Of a DNA stretch of 64,000 nucleotides, positions 58,970 to 62,523 are shown piece by piece (within the stretch, counting starts at the first letter, position 1; the number at the start of each line of letters is the position of its first letter). The stretch is from positions 66,489,719 through 66,553,718 of the forward strand of contig OY720348.1 of the NCBI GenBank assembly GCA_963082975.1, written 5' to 3'. The position numbers and the translations under genes were made by a program. Source of the stretch: Labia minor (taxonomy: Eukaryota > Arthropoda > Insecta > Dermaptera > Spongiphoridae). Below the pieces are notes generated by a model, which ran no database searches, was not told where the DNA came from, and was given only the letters and a program-made list of their open reading frames with translations.

Positions 58970-60868
58970 ATAATATAAGATAGATATATCTCATTCATTA
59001 TTCTATTTTCTCTTATATAGTAGTCAATATGGAGAAAAAGTAACCATATTTCGATGATTATGATAGTCAACTTAAATGATAGTAAATAAAAAGGAAGAAA
59101 TCATTATTCTATTTAATAATTTAAGATTTATAAGTGTTAGCGTACAATCAATAAACATTTTTATTCGGCGGCTAATGATTTTTTAATTTAAAAGGGTAAG
59201 GTTTAACAAAATTAGAAGGCATTCAGTTTCTATTTAAGAAATTGTATTCTAAAGAGGAAATTTAAAAATAAATTCATTTCTGTTGCAAAATGATAAAAAT
59301 CTTATGTTATTTATTATGCATAGATTAAATCTTATCAGTTAACTTTATTGAGCATTTAAAGTAATATGATTTATTTATGGGACGAAGAAAATTTTAGATT
59401 TTTGTTGATACGTATATTAAGCGAAGTTATTTTTTAATAAATGTATATGTATCGTATATAATACTTTTTTTTAAGTTAAAATAATGTTTCCTAGTGAAAT
59501 CTTCAATTTGAAATTACCAACTTTACAACAGTAGATTTCAACTTTTATATTAACAGAAATTAATTATATAATATATAAGATAATTTCTTATAAGGTGTTT
59601 ACATCAATAACTTTTTTCAAGTAAATTATATTCACTTAAAAACTATTTAAAAATTATTTAACATTTTGAAATAATAAAATTTATTATTTACTAATACTCC
59701 AATAAAAATTCACCTGTTGTTAGATAACATATTTTACTGTTAATTTTATGGAAATATCGATTTTTTTTTATGAAAATTACAATGAGCTAAATTTATCATG
59801 AAATAAGGGTAAATGATCCGTGTGAGATGTAATTATAAATATATAATCTCTAGCAAGATTATTATCTATAATTTTAAAAAAAGAATGAAGGACATTTCAT
59901 TTAAATTAAAATAAATATTAAATGTGTGTTATAAAATAAAACAAAACAAAAATATCTATAATCCTATATATTATTAGGATTATAATAGAAGTATTTCTAT
60001 TTTCCTAAAATTTATTTTTAAAAGTTTTTTTTTTTATTGATATTTAAACCTATTTTATTTAGACTCTATTTAGAATAAAAAAAAACCTCTGACTTTTGTA
60101 CGTCCTACGCAAGGACAACGCCCTATTAAGTCAGTTATATCAATTAGGTGCCCTATGATCAGTAAAACGGGTCCTATCAACCTTTACCTTGATTTTCTTG
60201 ATGGAAGGCGCTACTTTTTATCAAGTATCTTCCCAATTTTAATCCCGGAGACTGGGTTGACTCCATCCCAAAGACCCCAGCTAGAGAAATTCCCTTGTCA
60301 CGCAGGGATCACGAGAATGTGAACCAGCTACGCTACCTCCCACCCTGTGGCGCCTTATTGACTTTTTAGAATATAATTATTAAATTTTAAACTTTGTAAA
60401 CTTGGTGAGGTTCGATCCCTTGAACATGTTTAGTGTATATTAAGACTATAACCACTCCATCCAGACCTTTTCCAAAGTTCAATAGTGAAAAAAAAGGATA
60501 ATTTTAATTGATTTCATAATATTATTTAGAAATAAAATTAGAAAAATAGAGACAAATTTTTGAAGATTGGAATTTCTCTCTTTTGTCAAGAGGTAAGAAA
60601 GGGTGAATGAAGAAAATGACACTTACCGAAAGGAAGTTCGAATCGGCAGTCGATCAAAAGGGAATGCCCAGTAGGTGTCTTCGTGCCGACTACCTCGCCA
60701 TCCCGCATTACTAGTTCCGCTTCGAGCGAAACCCACTGTCCAGTGCCTTCTTCGTTGGAATACTTGACACCGGGCAAAGGCAGCCAGTGATATCCTAAAG
60801 CCCGATCCCATAACATGCCTTTGCTCCATACTTCGATCAGCAGCCCGGTGTTGACGTCATTTGTCTCA
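14415..60868 (-). CDS. unc-13: unc-13 (Munc13 family) presynaptic priming protein, partial gene, 14 phased exons plus a 15th block
   Basis: UNC-13/Munc13 proteins prime synaptic vesicles at the active zone by helping syntaxin open for SNARE assembly. This span encodes roughly 1,100 residues of the N-terminal half. In order it holds the second half of the C2A domain, a long Ser/Tyr/Pro-rich disordered region and a Trp-anchored calmodulin-binding helix, followed by a Ser/Arg-rich block. Identification rests on the C2A exon, which matches Munc13 C2A in pattern (EVWxKGxxWD, SNEEG, GTKxPT, FELP), and on the helix KERWHYAYNKIVHQLN, which parallels the Munc13-1 site KANWLRAFNKVRMQLQ as I recall it. 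All fourteen exons have AG acceptors, GT donors and matching phases, so there is no frameshift. C1, C2B, MUN and C2C are absent and presumably lie left of the window; the start of C2A is not seen on the right. Exact joins are inferred from sequence alone. Confidence 0.9.
15054..15240 (-). other. GC-rich segment upstream of the Ser/Arg-rich block: 5' leader/promoter or coding extension
   Basis: The sequence is much richer in G and C than the surrounding introns and stops abruptly near 15240. Read on the minus strand, one frame from about 15206 to 15057 is open and continues into the downstream coding block through a single TAG. It could be an alternative-promoter leader, a coding extension or an exon of another isoform. 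Nothing decides between these here. Confidence 0.4.
15241..16250. other. AT-rich DNA with an A-rich tract
   Basis: No coding frame is seen. An A-run interrupted once lies at about 15826-15854. Confidence 0.45.
16251..16866 (+). repeat. Repeat C, copy 2
   Basis: It starts TACCTGGTTCACCAAGCAGA and ends TTTTGCTAGTATAATAAGAT. The GGAAGCGCTGTCTGACA segment occurs twice in variant form, suggesting an internal duplication. Confidence 0.55.
17551..18237. mobile_element. Foldback MITE (family F), copy 2
   Basis: The left end, GGTAATTATACATATAAACT, and the right end, AGTTTATATAATTACC, are inverted, and most of the 0.69-kb body pairs with itself. It lies in the intron between the 14.4-kb block and exon n. 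Confidence 0.8.
18455..18710 (-). CDS. unc-13: unc-13 exon n: calmodulin-binding helix
   Basis: This exon encodes QTISQDISPTGSGTAPLGDE, an acidic Ser/Glu-rich part and a Pro-rich part, then ends with MTAKERWHYAYNKIVHQLN. The last 17 residues align with the Munc13 calmodulin-binding amphipathic helix (family pattern AKxxWxxA[FY]NK[VI]xxQL). The anchor Trp codon is at about 18491-18493. In the family this site couples residual calcium to short-term plasticity. The acceptor is ttcattccaag, the donor is gtaagt, and the exon ends in phase 0. Confidence 0.9.
19054..19250. mobile_element. hAT-type MITE
   Basis: The ends are CAGTGTGATTCTCAA and TTGAGAACCACTG. The flanks ATTTAAGT (19046-19053) and ATTTAATT (19251-19258) match at 7 of 8 positions, as expected for an aged 8-bp hAT duplication. 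Confidence 0.7.
19783..20425 (+). repeat. CTAGCTG-headed interspersed repeat
   Basis: It starts CTAGCTGCTCAGAGCGCCTT and ends in a TATA-type microsatellite. An inverted partial copy lies at about 53720-53937. Its class is not resolved; it may be a truncated retroelement 3' end. Confidence 0.5.
20835..20977 (-). CDS. unc-13: unc-13 exon m
   Basis: This exon encodes DINYGRQSITSHRENSLIEP, then a Pro/Thr-rich part ending IVRASMDRGQ. The acceptor is tttgtttattag and the donor is a consensus gtaagt. It starts in phase 0 and carries CA out, completing a Gln codon with the next exon. Confidence 0.86.
21187..21457. mobile_element. hAT-type MITE with perfect 8-bp duplication
   Basis: The ends TAGGGTGACC and GGTCACCCTA are perfect inverted repeats. 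GCGAAAGT flanks both sides (21179-21186 and 21458-21465). Confidence 0.8.
21971..22832. mobile_element. Foldback MITE (family F), composite of two copies
   Basis: The left end, GGTCATTATTCAAATTAG, pairs with TTATATAATGACC at the right. A second right-type end (CCCTGAAGCTTTCCC) sits in the middle at about 22459, so one copy appears inserted in or fused to another. Confidence 0.6.
22918..23182 (-). CDS. unc-13: unc-13 exon l: Thr/Val-rich linker
   Basis: This exon encodes GTPATTTTSVVIPTTTIFSN, a Thr-rich low-complexity stretch, and then VKPKEEVVPTTTRGYLLPQE and EEVIRVVSGIGSRTD. The acceptor is ttgtgttttag and the donor gtaagt. It takes 2 nt in and ends in phase 0. Confidence 0.87.
23608..23987. 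mobile_element. TIR element with GTCGTTGGCCCC ends
   Basis: The left end is TAGGGTAAAGCATACAGTCG and the right end is the complement of TAGGGTAAAGGATACAGTCG, both followed by TTGGCCCC. Sub-repeats of GGGGCCAACGACTG occur near the right end. It is non-coding and flanked by TA-rich sequence. Confidence 0.7.
24107..24552. mobile_element. TIR element with CCTAAGACGGAC ends
   Basis: TGGGACCTAAGACGGACA at the left is mirrored by TATCCGCCTTAGGTGCA at the right, with internal inverted copies such as GTCCGTCTTAGGTTCC. It is non-coding. Confidence 0.45.
24715..25205 (+). mobile_element. TIR element with ACCGACCGAC ends, copy 3
   Basis: The left end is ACCGACCGAC and the right end ACGTCGGTCGGT. The interior includes GAGCCGTTCAAACTATA and a GACG/GACA microsatellite, as in copy 1. 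Confidence 0.6.
25673..26062 (-). CDS. unc-13: unc-13 exon k: Ser/Thr/Pro-rich linker
   Basis: At 390 nt this is the longest of the fourteen phased exons. It encodes VYYDYSSNLSPMGVSALPPT, a Ser/Thr/Gly low-complexity part, and RDDELRDSFETAVSSVSSSL followed by QPPRKGTRPGLYDYSTPLEG. Both borders are phase 2. The acceptor is tttgttttcag and the donor gtttgt, a weaker but usable site. Confidence 0.87.
26477..27128. mobile_element. Solo LTR candidate (GC-rich island)
   Basis: This 0.65-kb GC-rich block starts TGTGCCGGCC and ends near GGTCTCAAACA. It has AATAAA signals close to its right end, sharp composition borders and no conserved frame. That fits a retrotransposon LTR left after recombination. 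A target duplication is not clear (AGCAT/AACAT is possible). Open frames inside it look incidental. Confidence 0.45.
27758..27912 (-). CDS. unc-13: unc-13 exon j
   Basis: This exon encodes IDNSYDNTAIHDNSLIDYGT and then EQMHGTIEMTAATIHHNGQAQ. I chose the donor gtaaat because it leaves 2 nt (GT) that join the next exon's A to give a Val codon and keep the frame. The alternative gtgtaa two bases earlier breaks the frame. Without splicing, a TAA stop follows almost at once. Confidence 0.82.
28176..28904 (+). mobile_element. Palindromic mariner-like element
   Basis: Both ends read CGAGGACAATTCACAAA-like inward and are flanked by TA. About 240 bp at each end are inverted copies of the same 3' part of a mariner-like element. 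The loop at 28423-28666 encodes N-terminal transposase pieces, MCAAIENPASCEMR and GGVRQWCIRFKNGR, which are the helix-turn-helix of SETMAR-type mariners. The tail encodes FYEEGILKPRSSLR. The catalytic middle is missing. Confidence 0.75.
28980..29138 (-). CDS. unc-13: unc-13 exon i: Pro-rich linker
   Basis: This 53-codon exon is phase 0 at both ends and encodes EEPVHVIEPPPLKRELPTPR and then a Gln/Pro-rich tail ending QPTIITQ. KRELPTPR resembles the RxLPxxP ligands of RIM-binding-protein SH3 domains. That similarity is an inference, not a proven site. The acceptor is aataattttag and the donor gtaatc. Confidence 0.87.
29331..29447. mobile_element. Short TIR MITE
   Basis: ACGGAAAAATGTAAACGCCA at the left pairs, at about 25 of 29 positions, with the inverted right end, TGGCGATAACATTTTTCCGT. 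It is non-coding and sits in the intron between exons h and i. Confidence 0.65.
29488..29727 (-). CDS. unc-13: unc-13 exon h: Pro-rich linker
   Basis: This 80-codon exon is phase 0 at both ends, so its skipping is frame-neutral. It encodes EPYEQPAKRLPVTRLPPTT, then a Pro/His-rich part and NEDYNYAYESIDNLTRKLE at the end. The RLP-type proline motif resembles SH3 ligands. The acceptor is atttttcag and the donor gtatta. Confidence 0.88.
30966..31239 (-). CDS. unc-13: unc-13 exon g: acidic Tyr/Asp-rich linker
   Basis: This exon encodes about 91 residues from SADYTQPQEYSEYYPADG to NRLNSARNVK and is very rich in Tyr, Asp, Glu and Gln. The acceptor is tgaattctag and the donor is a consensus gtaagt. 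It ends in phase 0. There is no recognisable domain; it is disordered in character, as this region is in the family. Confidence 0.88.
31747..32013 (-). mobile_element. tRNA-headed SINE (family 1), diverged inverted copy
   Basis: It is collinear in reverse with the 7.75-kb SINE: CTCTGACTTTTCGTCATCCT, ACGGATCTTCCC, CCCCAGCTAGAGAGAAATTC and CTTGCCAGGCC. The tRNA-like head end is degraded. Confidence 0.7.
32040..32523 (-). repeat. Repeat C, inverted copy
   Basis: In reverse it runs from the AATATTAAACCGCTCGAAGG side, through GCACCGGGCAACGCCGGACA, to GTGTACCAGGTACTG. A duplicated part near 32530-32620 repeats CCACAGGCCATACTTTTCTG. Confidence 0.55.
32694..32850 (-). CDS. unc-13: unc-13 exon f: Tyr-rich linker
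   Basis: This exon encodes GSHRRPSLERQTTLYDDQYY followed by a Tyr/Glu-rich stretch ending ETNQQYS. RRPS is a basophilic-kinase type site. The acceptor is tttcatttttcag and the donor gtaaga. The reading frame is set by phase from both neighbours; two other open frames here are shadows. Confidence 0.87.
33450..33679. mobile_element. MITE with perfect 28-bp inverted ends
   Basis: The left end, CTATAGTCCGGGAGATGAAA continuing GTTGGTGC, is exactly mirrored at the right end. The interior is GC-rich (GGGGTGGCGGCCAGGGGAGG). The TA at each border fits a Tc1/mariner-type insertion. It is non-coding. Confidence 0.8.
33843..33955 (-). CDS. unc-13: unc-13 exon e
   Basis: This exon encodes SDPWYTSSGYHNYSHSLDET and then GDGGYYQPTEPSLKRSGRG. 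It takes 2 nt from the microexon, or equally from exon c if the microexon is skipped, and gives 1 nt out. The acceptor is ttaattgacag and the donor gtaata. Composition is Tyr/Ser/Gly-rich and probably disordered. Confidence 0.85.
34723..35237. mobile_element. Foldback MITE (family F), copy 4
   Basis: The ends GGTAATTGTTTACCAAACG and TTTTGTAAACAATTACC are inverted. The left half includes CAGGGATTTGGATGAAACTT and the right half its reverse complement. Confidence 0.78.
35238..36932. other. AT-rich intron, no feature recognised
   Basis: Roughly 1.7 kb of intron between unc-13 exons e and d. No supported coding frame or repeat match was seen. Confidence 0.5.
36933..37457. mobile_element. Foldback MITE (family F), copy 5
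   Basis: It starts GGTAATTGTTTAGTCTAA and ends TGGACTGCACAATTACC. The inner CGGTTCGGTTTG and CCAAACCGAAC blocks are inverted. Confidence 0.75.
37940..38092. mobile_element. Short hAT-like MITE (family G), copy 1
   Basis: The ends are CAGGGCCCGCTCTAGAAGG and TGCTAGAGCGGACGCTG, inverted over CCGCTCTAG. The interior has GGGCGGCATTTTGTTTATGA. Two more copies lie at 45843 and 61134. No clear target duplication is seen here. Confidence 0.65.
38422..38460 (-). CDS. unc-13: unc-13 exon d: 39-nt microexon
   Basis: This is a 13-codon microexon (acceptor tcgtag, donor gtatgc) encoding RRRKRSWEASEPIS across its junctions. Both borders are phase 2, so inclusion or skipping leaves the frame intact. It adds a strongly basic RRRKRS motif between two acidic or neutral stretches. 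The phase match on both sides supports it despite its small size. Confidence 0.75.
39471..39865. mobile_element. hAT-type MITE
   Basis: The ends are CAGCGGTCGCCAAAC and CTTTGGCGACCACTG. The flanks GTCTAGAA and GTTTAGAA differ by one base in eight. It is non-coding. Confidence 0.75.
41064..41313 (-). CDS. unc-13: unc-13 exon c: Ser/Tyr-rich linker
   Basis: This exon encodes SGYSEDSDYTSDVNYPVGQH and then a Ser-rich stretch ending SRPSNYKEYTR. The YSEDSDYTSD cluster is acidic and phosphorylatable in appearance. The acceptor is ttatttcccccaag and the donor gtatat. It takes 1 nt in and gives 2 nt out, matching its neighbours exactly. It is separated from exon b by about 14 kb of intron that contains the antisense zinc-finger gene. 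Confidence 0.88.
41713..42228. mobile_element. Truncated hAT MITE joined to a foldback element (family F)
   Basis: 41713-41790 matches the left end of the hAT MITE at 42606 (CAGTGGTTTATTG, GGAACGCGGGGAACGACGTT). From about 41790 it switches to family F sequence ending GTTTTGTAAACAATTA. The foldback element inserted into the MITE or replaced its remainder. Confidence 0.6.
42606..42875. mobile_element. hAT-type MITE
   Basis: The ends are CAGTGGTGTATTGGGA and ACCAATACATCACTG. Near the left end is ACGCGTTCC, and GCGTTCCCTTAC occurs near the right. The flanks (CCAGTAAT, ACCATAAT) are only a poor 8-bp match. Confidence 0.6.
43505..45031 (-). mobile_element. mariner element interrupted by a hAT element in its terminal repeat
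   Basis: The right end, CACGTACTTATTGACCTGCC, is mirrored by GGCAGGTCAA at 43510-43518, which resumes after the insertion as TAAGTCCGTGAC at 44115. The minus-strand transposase fragments contain VNETWIHQ, KAKVRLVTVFWD, VIFH.DNARMHT and SPDLALSDYFLF, all mariner DD34D landmarks. Stops and frameshifts are present and part of the N-terminal half is missing. Confidence 0.8.
43519..44106. mobile_element. hAT-type element nested in the mariner
   Basis: The ends are CAGTGCCGCCCTAA and TTAAGACGGCCCTG. It is bounded by a perfect 8-bp duplication, CAGGTCAA, at 43511-43518 and 44107-44114. It is 588 bp long with no transposase visible. Confidence 0.8.
45300..45770 (-). pseudogene. mariner-like transposase relic
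   Basis: On the minus strand, fragments read TGDESWIYRYRSPKQNS, EAVDAFKAHVLKLH and KCINLGE.YFEKQ. These resemble the first catalytic motif and the C-terminus of a mariner clade, joined by an internal deletion. Stops break the frame. Confidence 0.55.
45843..45974. mobile_element. Short hAT-like MITE (family G), copy 2
   Basis: CAGGGCCCGCTCTAGAAGGC at the left and GGACGCTGC at the right match the 37.9-kb copy. The right end has lost the CTAGAGC part. Confidence 0.6.
46748..47322 (+). mobile_element. Internally deleted mariner element
   Basis: The ends are GAGGTCTGTTCAAAAGAAAA and CTTTTTCTTTTGAACAGACC. The coding remnant reads LNHDNATYH and PPYSPDLASCDFLLFPK (catalytic Asp motifs) and ends PKSAFQKCSEYFSK before a TAA stop. 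Two overlapping frames carry one protein, so there is a frameshift. The N-terminal two-thirds are deleted. Confidence 0.85.
47821..47841 (+). repeat. C homopolymer, 21 nt
   Basis: An uninterrupted run of 21 C residues in otherwise AT-rich DNA. Its length may be unreliable. Confidence 0.9.
49137..49420 (+). pseudogene. piggyBac-like transposase N-terminal remnant
   Basis: From ATG at 49137 it reads MASNSASTSRKNISSNEIL. After a frameshift in a T-run at about 49239-49248 it reads SSENCESDSEIENEPQTSR, KRRRKSNEVPLFQWKDDNF and TPIIHEFDDSVSG. The acidic N-terminus followed by W...F.P.IHxFDxSxSG is typical of piggyBac-type transposases. It breaks off at a mariner junction. Confidence 0.45.
49420..49972 (+). 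pseudogene. mariner-like transposase relic, same family as the 28.2-kb element
   Basis: The reading frame gives LDRIVTGDETWMKHVTC, LQSMEWEHTHSS, FYEEGI and YYKCLNFFGDYVEKYF, including the first catalytic Asp (GDETW) and the C-terminal end. It ends AATTGCCCTCG before TA, like the 28.2-kb element. 49420-49456 is an inverted piece of the 3' end (CGAAATTCCTTCCTCATAGA). Confidence 0.7.
50150..50332 (+). repeat. Partial ACCGACCGACG-type element
   Basis: The right end, GTCGTCGGTTGGT, and the internal CTGTCTATACGGACACAC match the 10.8-kb family. The left end is missing. Confidence 0.4.
50573..50618 (+). CDS. Zinc-finger gene exon 1 (start exon)
   Basis: A short first exon encodes MDHYSQEDRKCPIYI plus one base. 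It ends at a weak donor, gttatt. The leftover G joins GT of the next exon to give Gly and keeps the zinc-finger frame. The ATG lies in AAAATGG context. The exon is inferred from phase and position only, and an unseen upstream exon is possible. Confidence 0.55.
50791..51995 (+). CDS. C2H2 zinc-finger protein, 12 tandem fingers, nested antisense in unc-13 intron
   Basis: The product is a likely sequence-specific nuclear DNA-binding protein. The exon follows a good acceptor (tctttttttcag). It opens with a divergent C2HC finger (CVYC, 12 residues, HLKKC), then a Lys/Glu-rich spacer, then twelve C2H2 fingers of 28 residues joined by TGEKP-type linkers. Each finger has the form CNYCxKKFNxKSxLxxHLLIHxGEKPFE. 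Fingers differ mainly at helix contact positions (for example SSLDK, STLNT, SHLDQ, SELTK). Linkers 6, 7, 9 and 10 are altered. The stop is TAG at 51993-51995, and an AATAAA signal lies at 52068-52073. With exon 1 the protein is about 416 residues. It is intact and lies inside an intron of unc-13 on the opposite strand. No KRAB, BTB or ZAD domain is seen. Target and function are unknown. Confidence 0.85.
50904..51995 (+). repeat. 84-bp tandem repeat encoding the zinc fingers
   Basis: Twelve direct repeats of 84 bp, one per finger, start in earnest at about 50992. Long stretches around TTATTAATTCATACAGGAGA and TTTTGAATGTAATTATTGT recur nearly unchanged. Synonymous positions as well as amino acids are conserved between units. 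This indicates recent duplication or gene conversion rather than protein selection alone. Confidence 0.85.
52301..52395 (+). pseudogene. Decayed zinc-finger repeat remnant
   Basis: About 300 bp past the stop, the segment attcttacacgagaaaagca followed by ttttgaatttaa resembles the finger linker and start of the gene. It is followed by tcacatttaaattgtcattt and actaattcatacaagtaaaa, which resembles the end of finger 11. Frames are broken. It is the relic of further finger units. Confidence 0.6.
53720..53937 (-). repeat. CTAGCTG-headed repeat, inverted partial copy
   Basis: In reverse it shares ACAGGGGGCTTTGCCCTCTG, TTTGGTTGAAAGT and TTGTTTCAATCAGTATATTA with 19783-20000. Confidence 0.5.
53938..55028 (+). 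repeat. Two truncated copies of repeat C
   Basis: 3' parts with GATTTTTCTTTATAAAT, a poly-pyrimidine/TA run and GCTAGCATAATAAGAT end at about 54320. A second similar unit ends at about 55025. AT-rich DNA separates them. Confidence 0.5.
55263..55379 (-). CDS. unc-13: unc-13 exon b: charged helix after C2A
   Basis: This exon encodes DADNAEGADLQRKLEYLNSL followed by a Glu/Arg/Gln-rich run ending QYIGH. It corresponds to the helical extension after Munc13 C2A, where EEEARYWAKKLEQLN occupies the same place. It starts and ends in phase 1 and is 117 nt long, so skipping it would keep the frame. The donor is gtgagt. Confidence 0.9.
55600..56055 (+). repeat. Interspersed repeat ending in a GAAGTATGCGGGAAAGTAAAA-like tail
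   Basis: It contains duplicated CACTTCCGG blocks and a CA/CATA microsatellite, then GACGATTCCAATACTTCCC and the tail. The layout resembles repeat A (CTTCCGG, CA-rich run, CGCAATACTAT, AAAGTAAAA), so the two are probably related families. Confidence 0.5.
56112..57201 (-). pseudogene. Nearly full-length mariner element, inactivated
   Basis: The ends GCTTGCTTGTATTGTG and CAAAATACATGCAAGC are inverted and next to TA. On the minus strand the N-terminal part reads FGLIDLNVSDKELPGRSKTS, ENIELQDLLDENPAKTLKEL and VDESTVSRPLHENGK. Later pieces read LLCIW.DQHGVEYYELIKPN and RCVNVVENDGKYFD. Several stops and frameshifts prevent a continuous protein. Confidence 0.75.
57367..57516 (+). other. Small open frame with possible donor, unidentified
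   Basis: ATG at about 57367 opens a 50-codon frame, MILSEKKSISRDRFFSTKTQ and then KYVKLLEILRIVHPDQF, ending at TAG within a possible donor (CCAGgttag). Composition is more coding-like than its surroundings. No family is recognised. It could be an exon of an intronic gene or chance. Confidence 0.2.
57841..58847 (-). repeat. Repeat A, inverted copy split by a mariner
   Basis: The left part runs from AGTATTGCGATCACG to GAAGAGGGTCATTACCTAC. The right part resumes with ACGTTTTGATTTTTTTCC and ends AGTCGAGTGGAGACACTC. The 58058-58524 insertion interrupts it. Confidence 0.7.
58058..58524 (+). mobile_element. Internally deleted mariner nested in repeat A
   Basis: The ends GGTGGGGTGAAAAGTTTGCG and CACTTTTCACCCCACC are inverted. 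Coding traces read FLHRFITVDDT and EHHYVKCISVDGDYVEE, the latter being the usual mariner C-terminus. The catalytic core is deleted. Confidence 0.75.
58925..58966 (+). repeat. (TA)21 microsatellite
   Basis: An uninterrupted TA run. Similar shorter runs occur at 8634-8661, 13200-13233 and 23357-23386. Confidence 0.9.
58967..60067. other. AT-rich intron, no feature recognised
   Basis: About 1.1 kb between repeat A and the third SINE. No exon or repeat match was seen. Confidence 0.45.
60069..60373 (-). mobile_element. tRNA-headed SINE (family 1), copy 3
   Basis: This inverted copy carries CTCTGACTTTTGTACGTCCT, GACCCCAGCTAGAGAAATTC and CCACCCTGTGGCGCC. It is flanked by TTTAGAATA at 60069-60077 and 60365-60373. 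It lies about 250 bp from the C2A exon, in the intron after it. Confidence 0.8.
60627..60868 (-). CDS. unc-13: unc-13 exon a: second half of C2A domain
   Basis: This exon encodes about 80 residues running from ETNDVNTGLLIEVWSKGMLW through SNEEGTGQW and GTKTPTGHS to FELPFG. In Munc13-1 the C2A domain mediates homodimerisation and binding to the RIM zinc finger and does not depend on calcium. The acceptor is a T-rich tract ending in attag, and the donor is a consensus gtaagt. The exon begins by completing a codon (2 nt carried in) and carries 1 nt out. The exon holding the N-terminal beta strands of C2A was not found in the 3.1 kb to the right. Confidence 0.92.
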
Positions 60869-61133
60869 CTAATTAAAAAAAATCCAAATATATAATAGAT
60901 ATCGATATACAAATAAAAGCATAATTATATGGATTTTATATAATCGTTTTTAATTGGATGGTTATTTCTATTTCTTTATTTATAAAGTTCTATTTGTGAG
61001 TCAATTAGTATAATTAATAATATAATAATGATATTATAGAATATAATAACTACAAAAAACATGTTAATAGAGAGTGGCTAATTACGAGTTGAACAGAGTA
61101 TAGTCGATCAAGAGTAGATATCGGACCTCCATG

Positions 61134-61280
61134 CAGGGTCCGCTCTAGAAGGCGGCAAAATGACCGGGGCGGAAAATCTGAAGGACGGCATTTTGGTTAT
61201 GAATGTAATAAATTTTACGAATATAGGGGCGCCAATTTATTCATTTGCCCTGGGCGCCGTAAATGCTAGAGCGGACGCTG
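61134..61280. mobile_element. Short hAT-like MITE (family G), copy 3
   Basis: The ends are CAGGGTCCGCTCTAGAAGGC and ATGCTAGAGCGGACGCTG. CTCCAT occurs directly at both borders (left CCTCCATG, right CTCCATAG), a possible decayed duplication. Confidence 0.7.
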
Positions 61281-62042
61281 CTCCATAGGATGGCTGAGCT
61301 TCGTTTTCTGCTCCATGTGCAACAAGAATGAAGTTTTCCCTTTAAAGAACTCTTCCCTTCCCAAATCCATTAGATTTTTTTATTAAAGTATACATATAAT
61401 ATAAATTAATTAAATATTTACAAAATGAATTATTTAAAAAAAAAACTATATGGAGTGCATAAATTCAAATAATGGATTTGTTAAATAAGAATCCAAAATA
61501 GGAATACTAATTTATAATATTGAATTAGAATTTCAAAATTCTAACCTAAATTTAATCCTTCTATTTCAGTAAAAAGGTTTTTTCTCCTCTTTTGTTTCAT
61601 CCATTGTATATAAATAAATGCAGTTCCAGTCGACAATAAATATTTCTTTATTTTATTCAATTTTATTTAAATAAAGAAAGAAGAGAGATGAAACAAATGA
61701 GATCGTGAATGAACACAATGAAAGAATGAATGGGAAGAAGGAAAGAAGGAGAGAGCAACCTCGAGTTGAGCCGTCGTTGACACCCCCCCCCCCCCCACCT
61801 CCCTTGAGTGGTTGCATGTTTTACACACGCCGAGGTGGAAATTTTGATTACAAAGACTTGATGTTAAGGGGTAAAAATCATTTTTAACGACTTAACAAGG
61901 AATTTACCATACCAATCGATGTTTAATTTTATGAATTTATTACTACTATGTACTTAATAGATATATAATACGCCAAGTTCAATTAAATGGAATAGATTTT
62001 ATTGATTTATAAAAAAAAATTATAATATTTTGAATTTTTTTT
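61281..62042. other. Mixed DNA with a small GC-rich patch and C-run
   Basis: 61740-61850 is purine-rich then GC-rich, with a C-run near 61781-61796. No unc-13 upstream exon could be recognised here on the minus strand. Confidence 0.35.
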
Positions 62043-62523
62043 TAAATAATTGTTTACAAAACGGGAAGCTTCAAGGATTTGGATGAAACTTTGCCAAAGG
62101 ATTCCTTTTTTAATTCCAAAGAAACTTTCCTTATACGATCTTTCTCGGTCTCTTCTAATTTACGAGATAAAAATTATTAAAATTTGTATATAAATCCATT
62201 TATATTCTATTTAGCTACCATGTTTTATTCATTTGGGAATTTGAAAATTAAAAAATTAATTAATTAAATAATTTTTCTATATCCAAACCGAACTGAAAAA
62301 ACCAAAAACTAGTGAATCAATGAATAATTAATGAATTAGTCAATAAAACAATGGCCGATCCTTCATAACTAATTTAGCTGTCAAATTTTAATAATTTTTA
62401 TCTCGTAAACTAGAAGAGGCCGAGAAATATTACATAAGTAAAGTTTCTTTGGAATTAAAAAGGGAATCCACTGGCAAAGTTTTATCCAAATCCCTGAAAT
62501 TTCCCGTTTTGTAAACAATTACC
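62043..62523. mobile_element. Foldback MITE (family F), copy 7
   Basis: The left AATAATTGTTTACAAAACGG and the right CCCGTTTTGTAAACAATTACC are inverted, with TTCAAGGATTTGGATGAAAC mirrored in the right half. Confidence 0.75.

Noticed and set aside
61700-61890. GC-rich patch as the missing first C2A exon
   Set aside because: No minus-strand frame resembles the C2A N-terminus and no good splice pair of the required phase was found.
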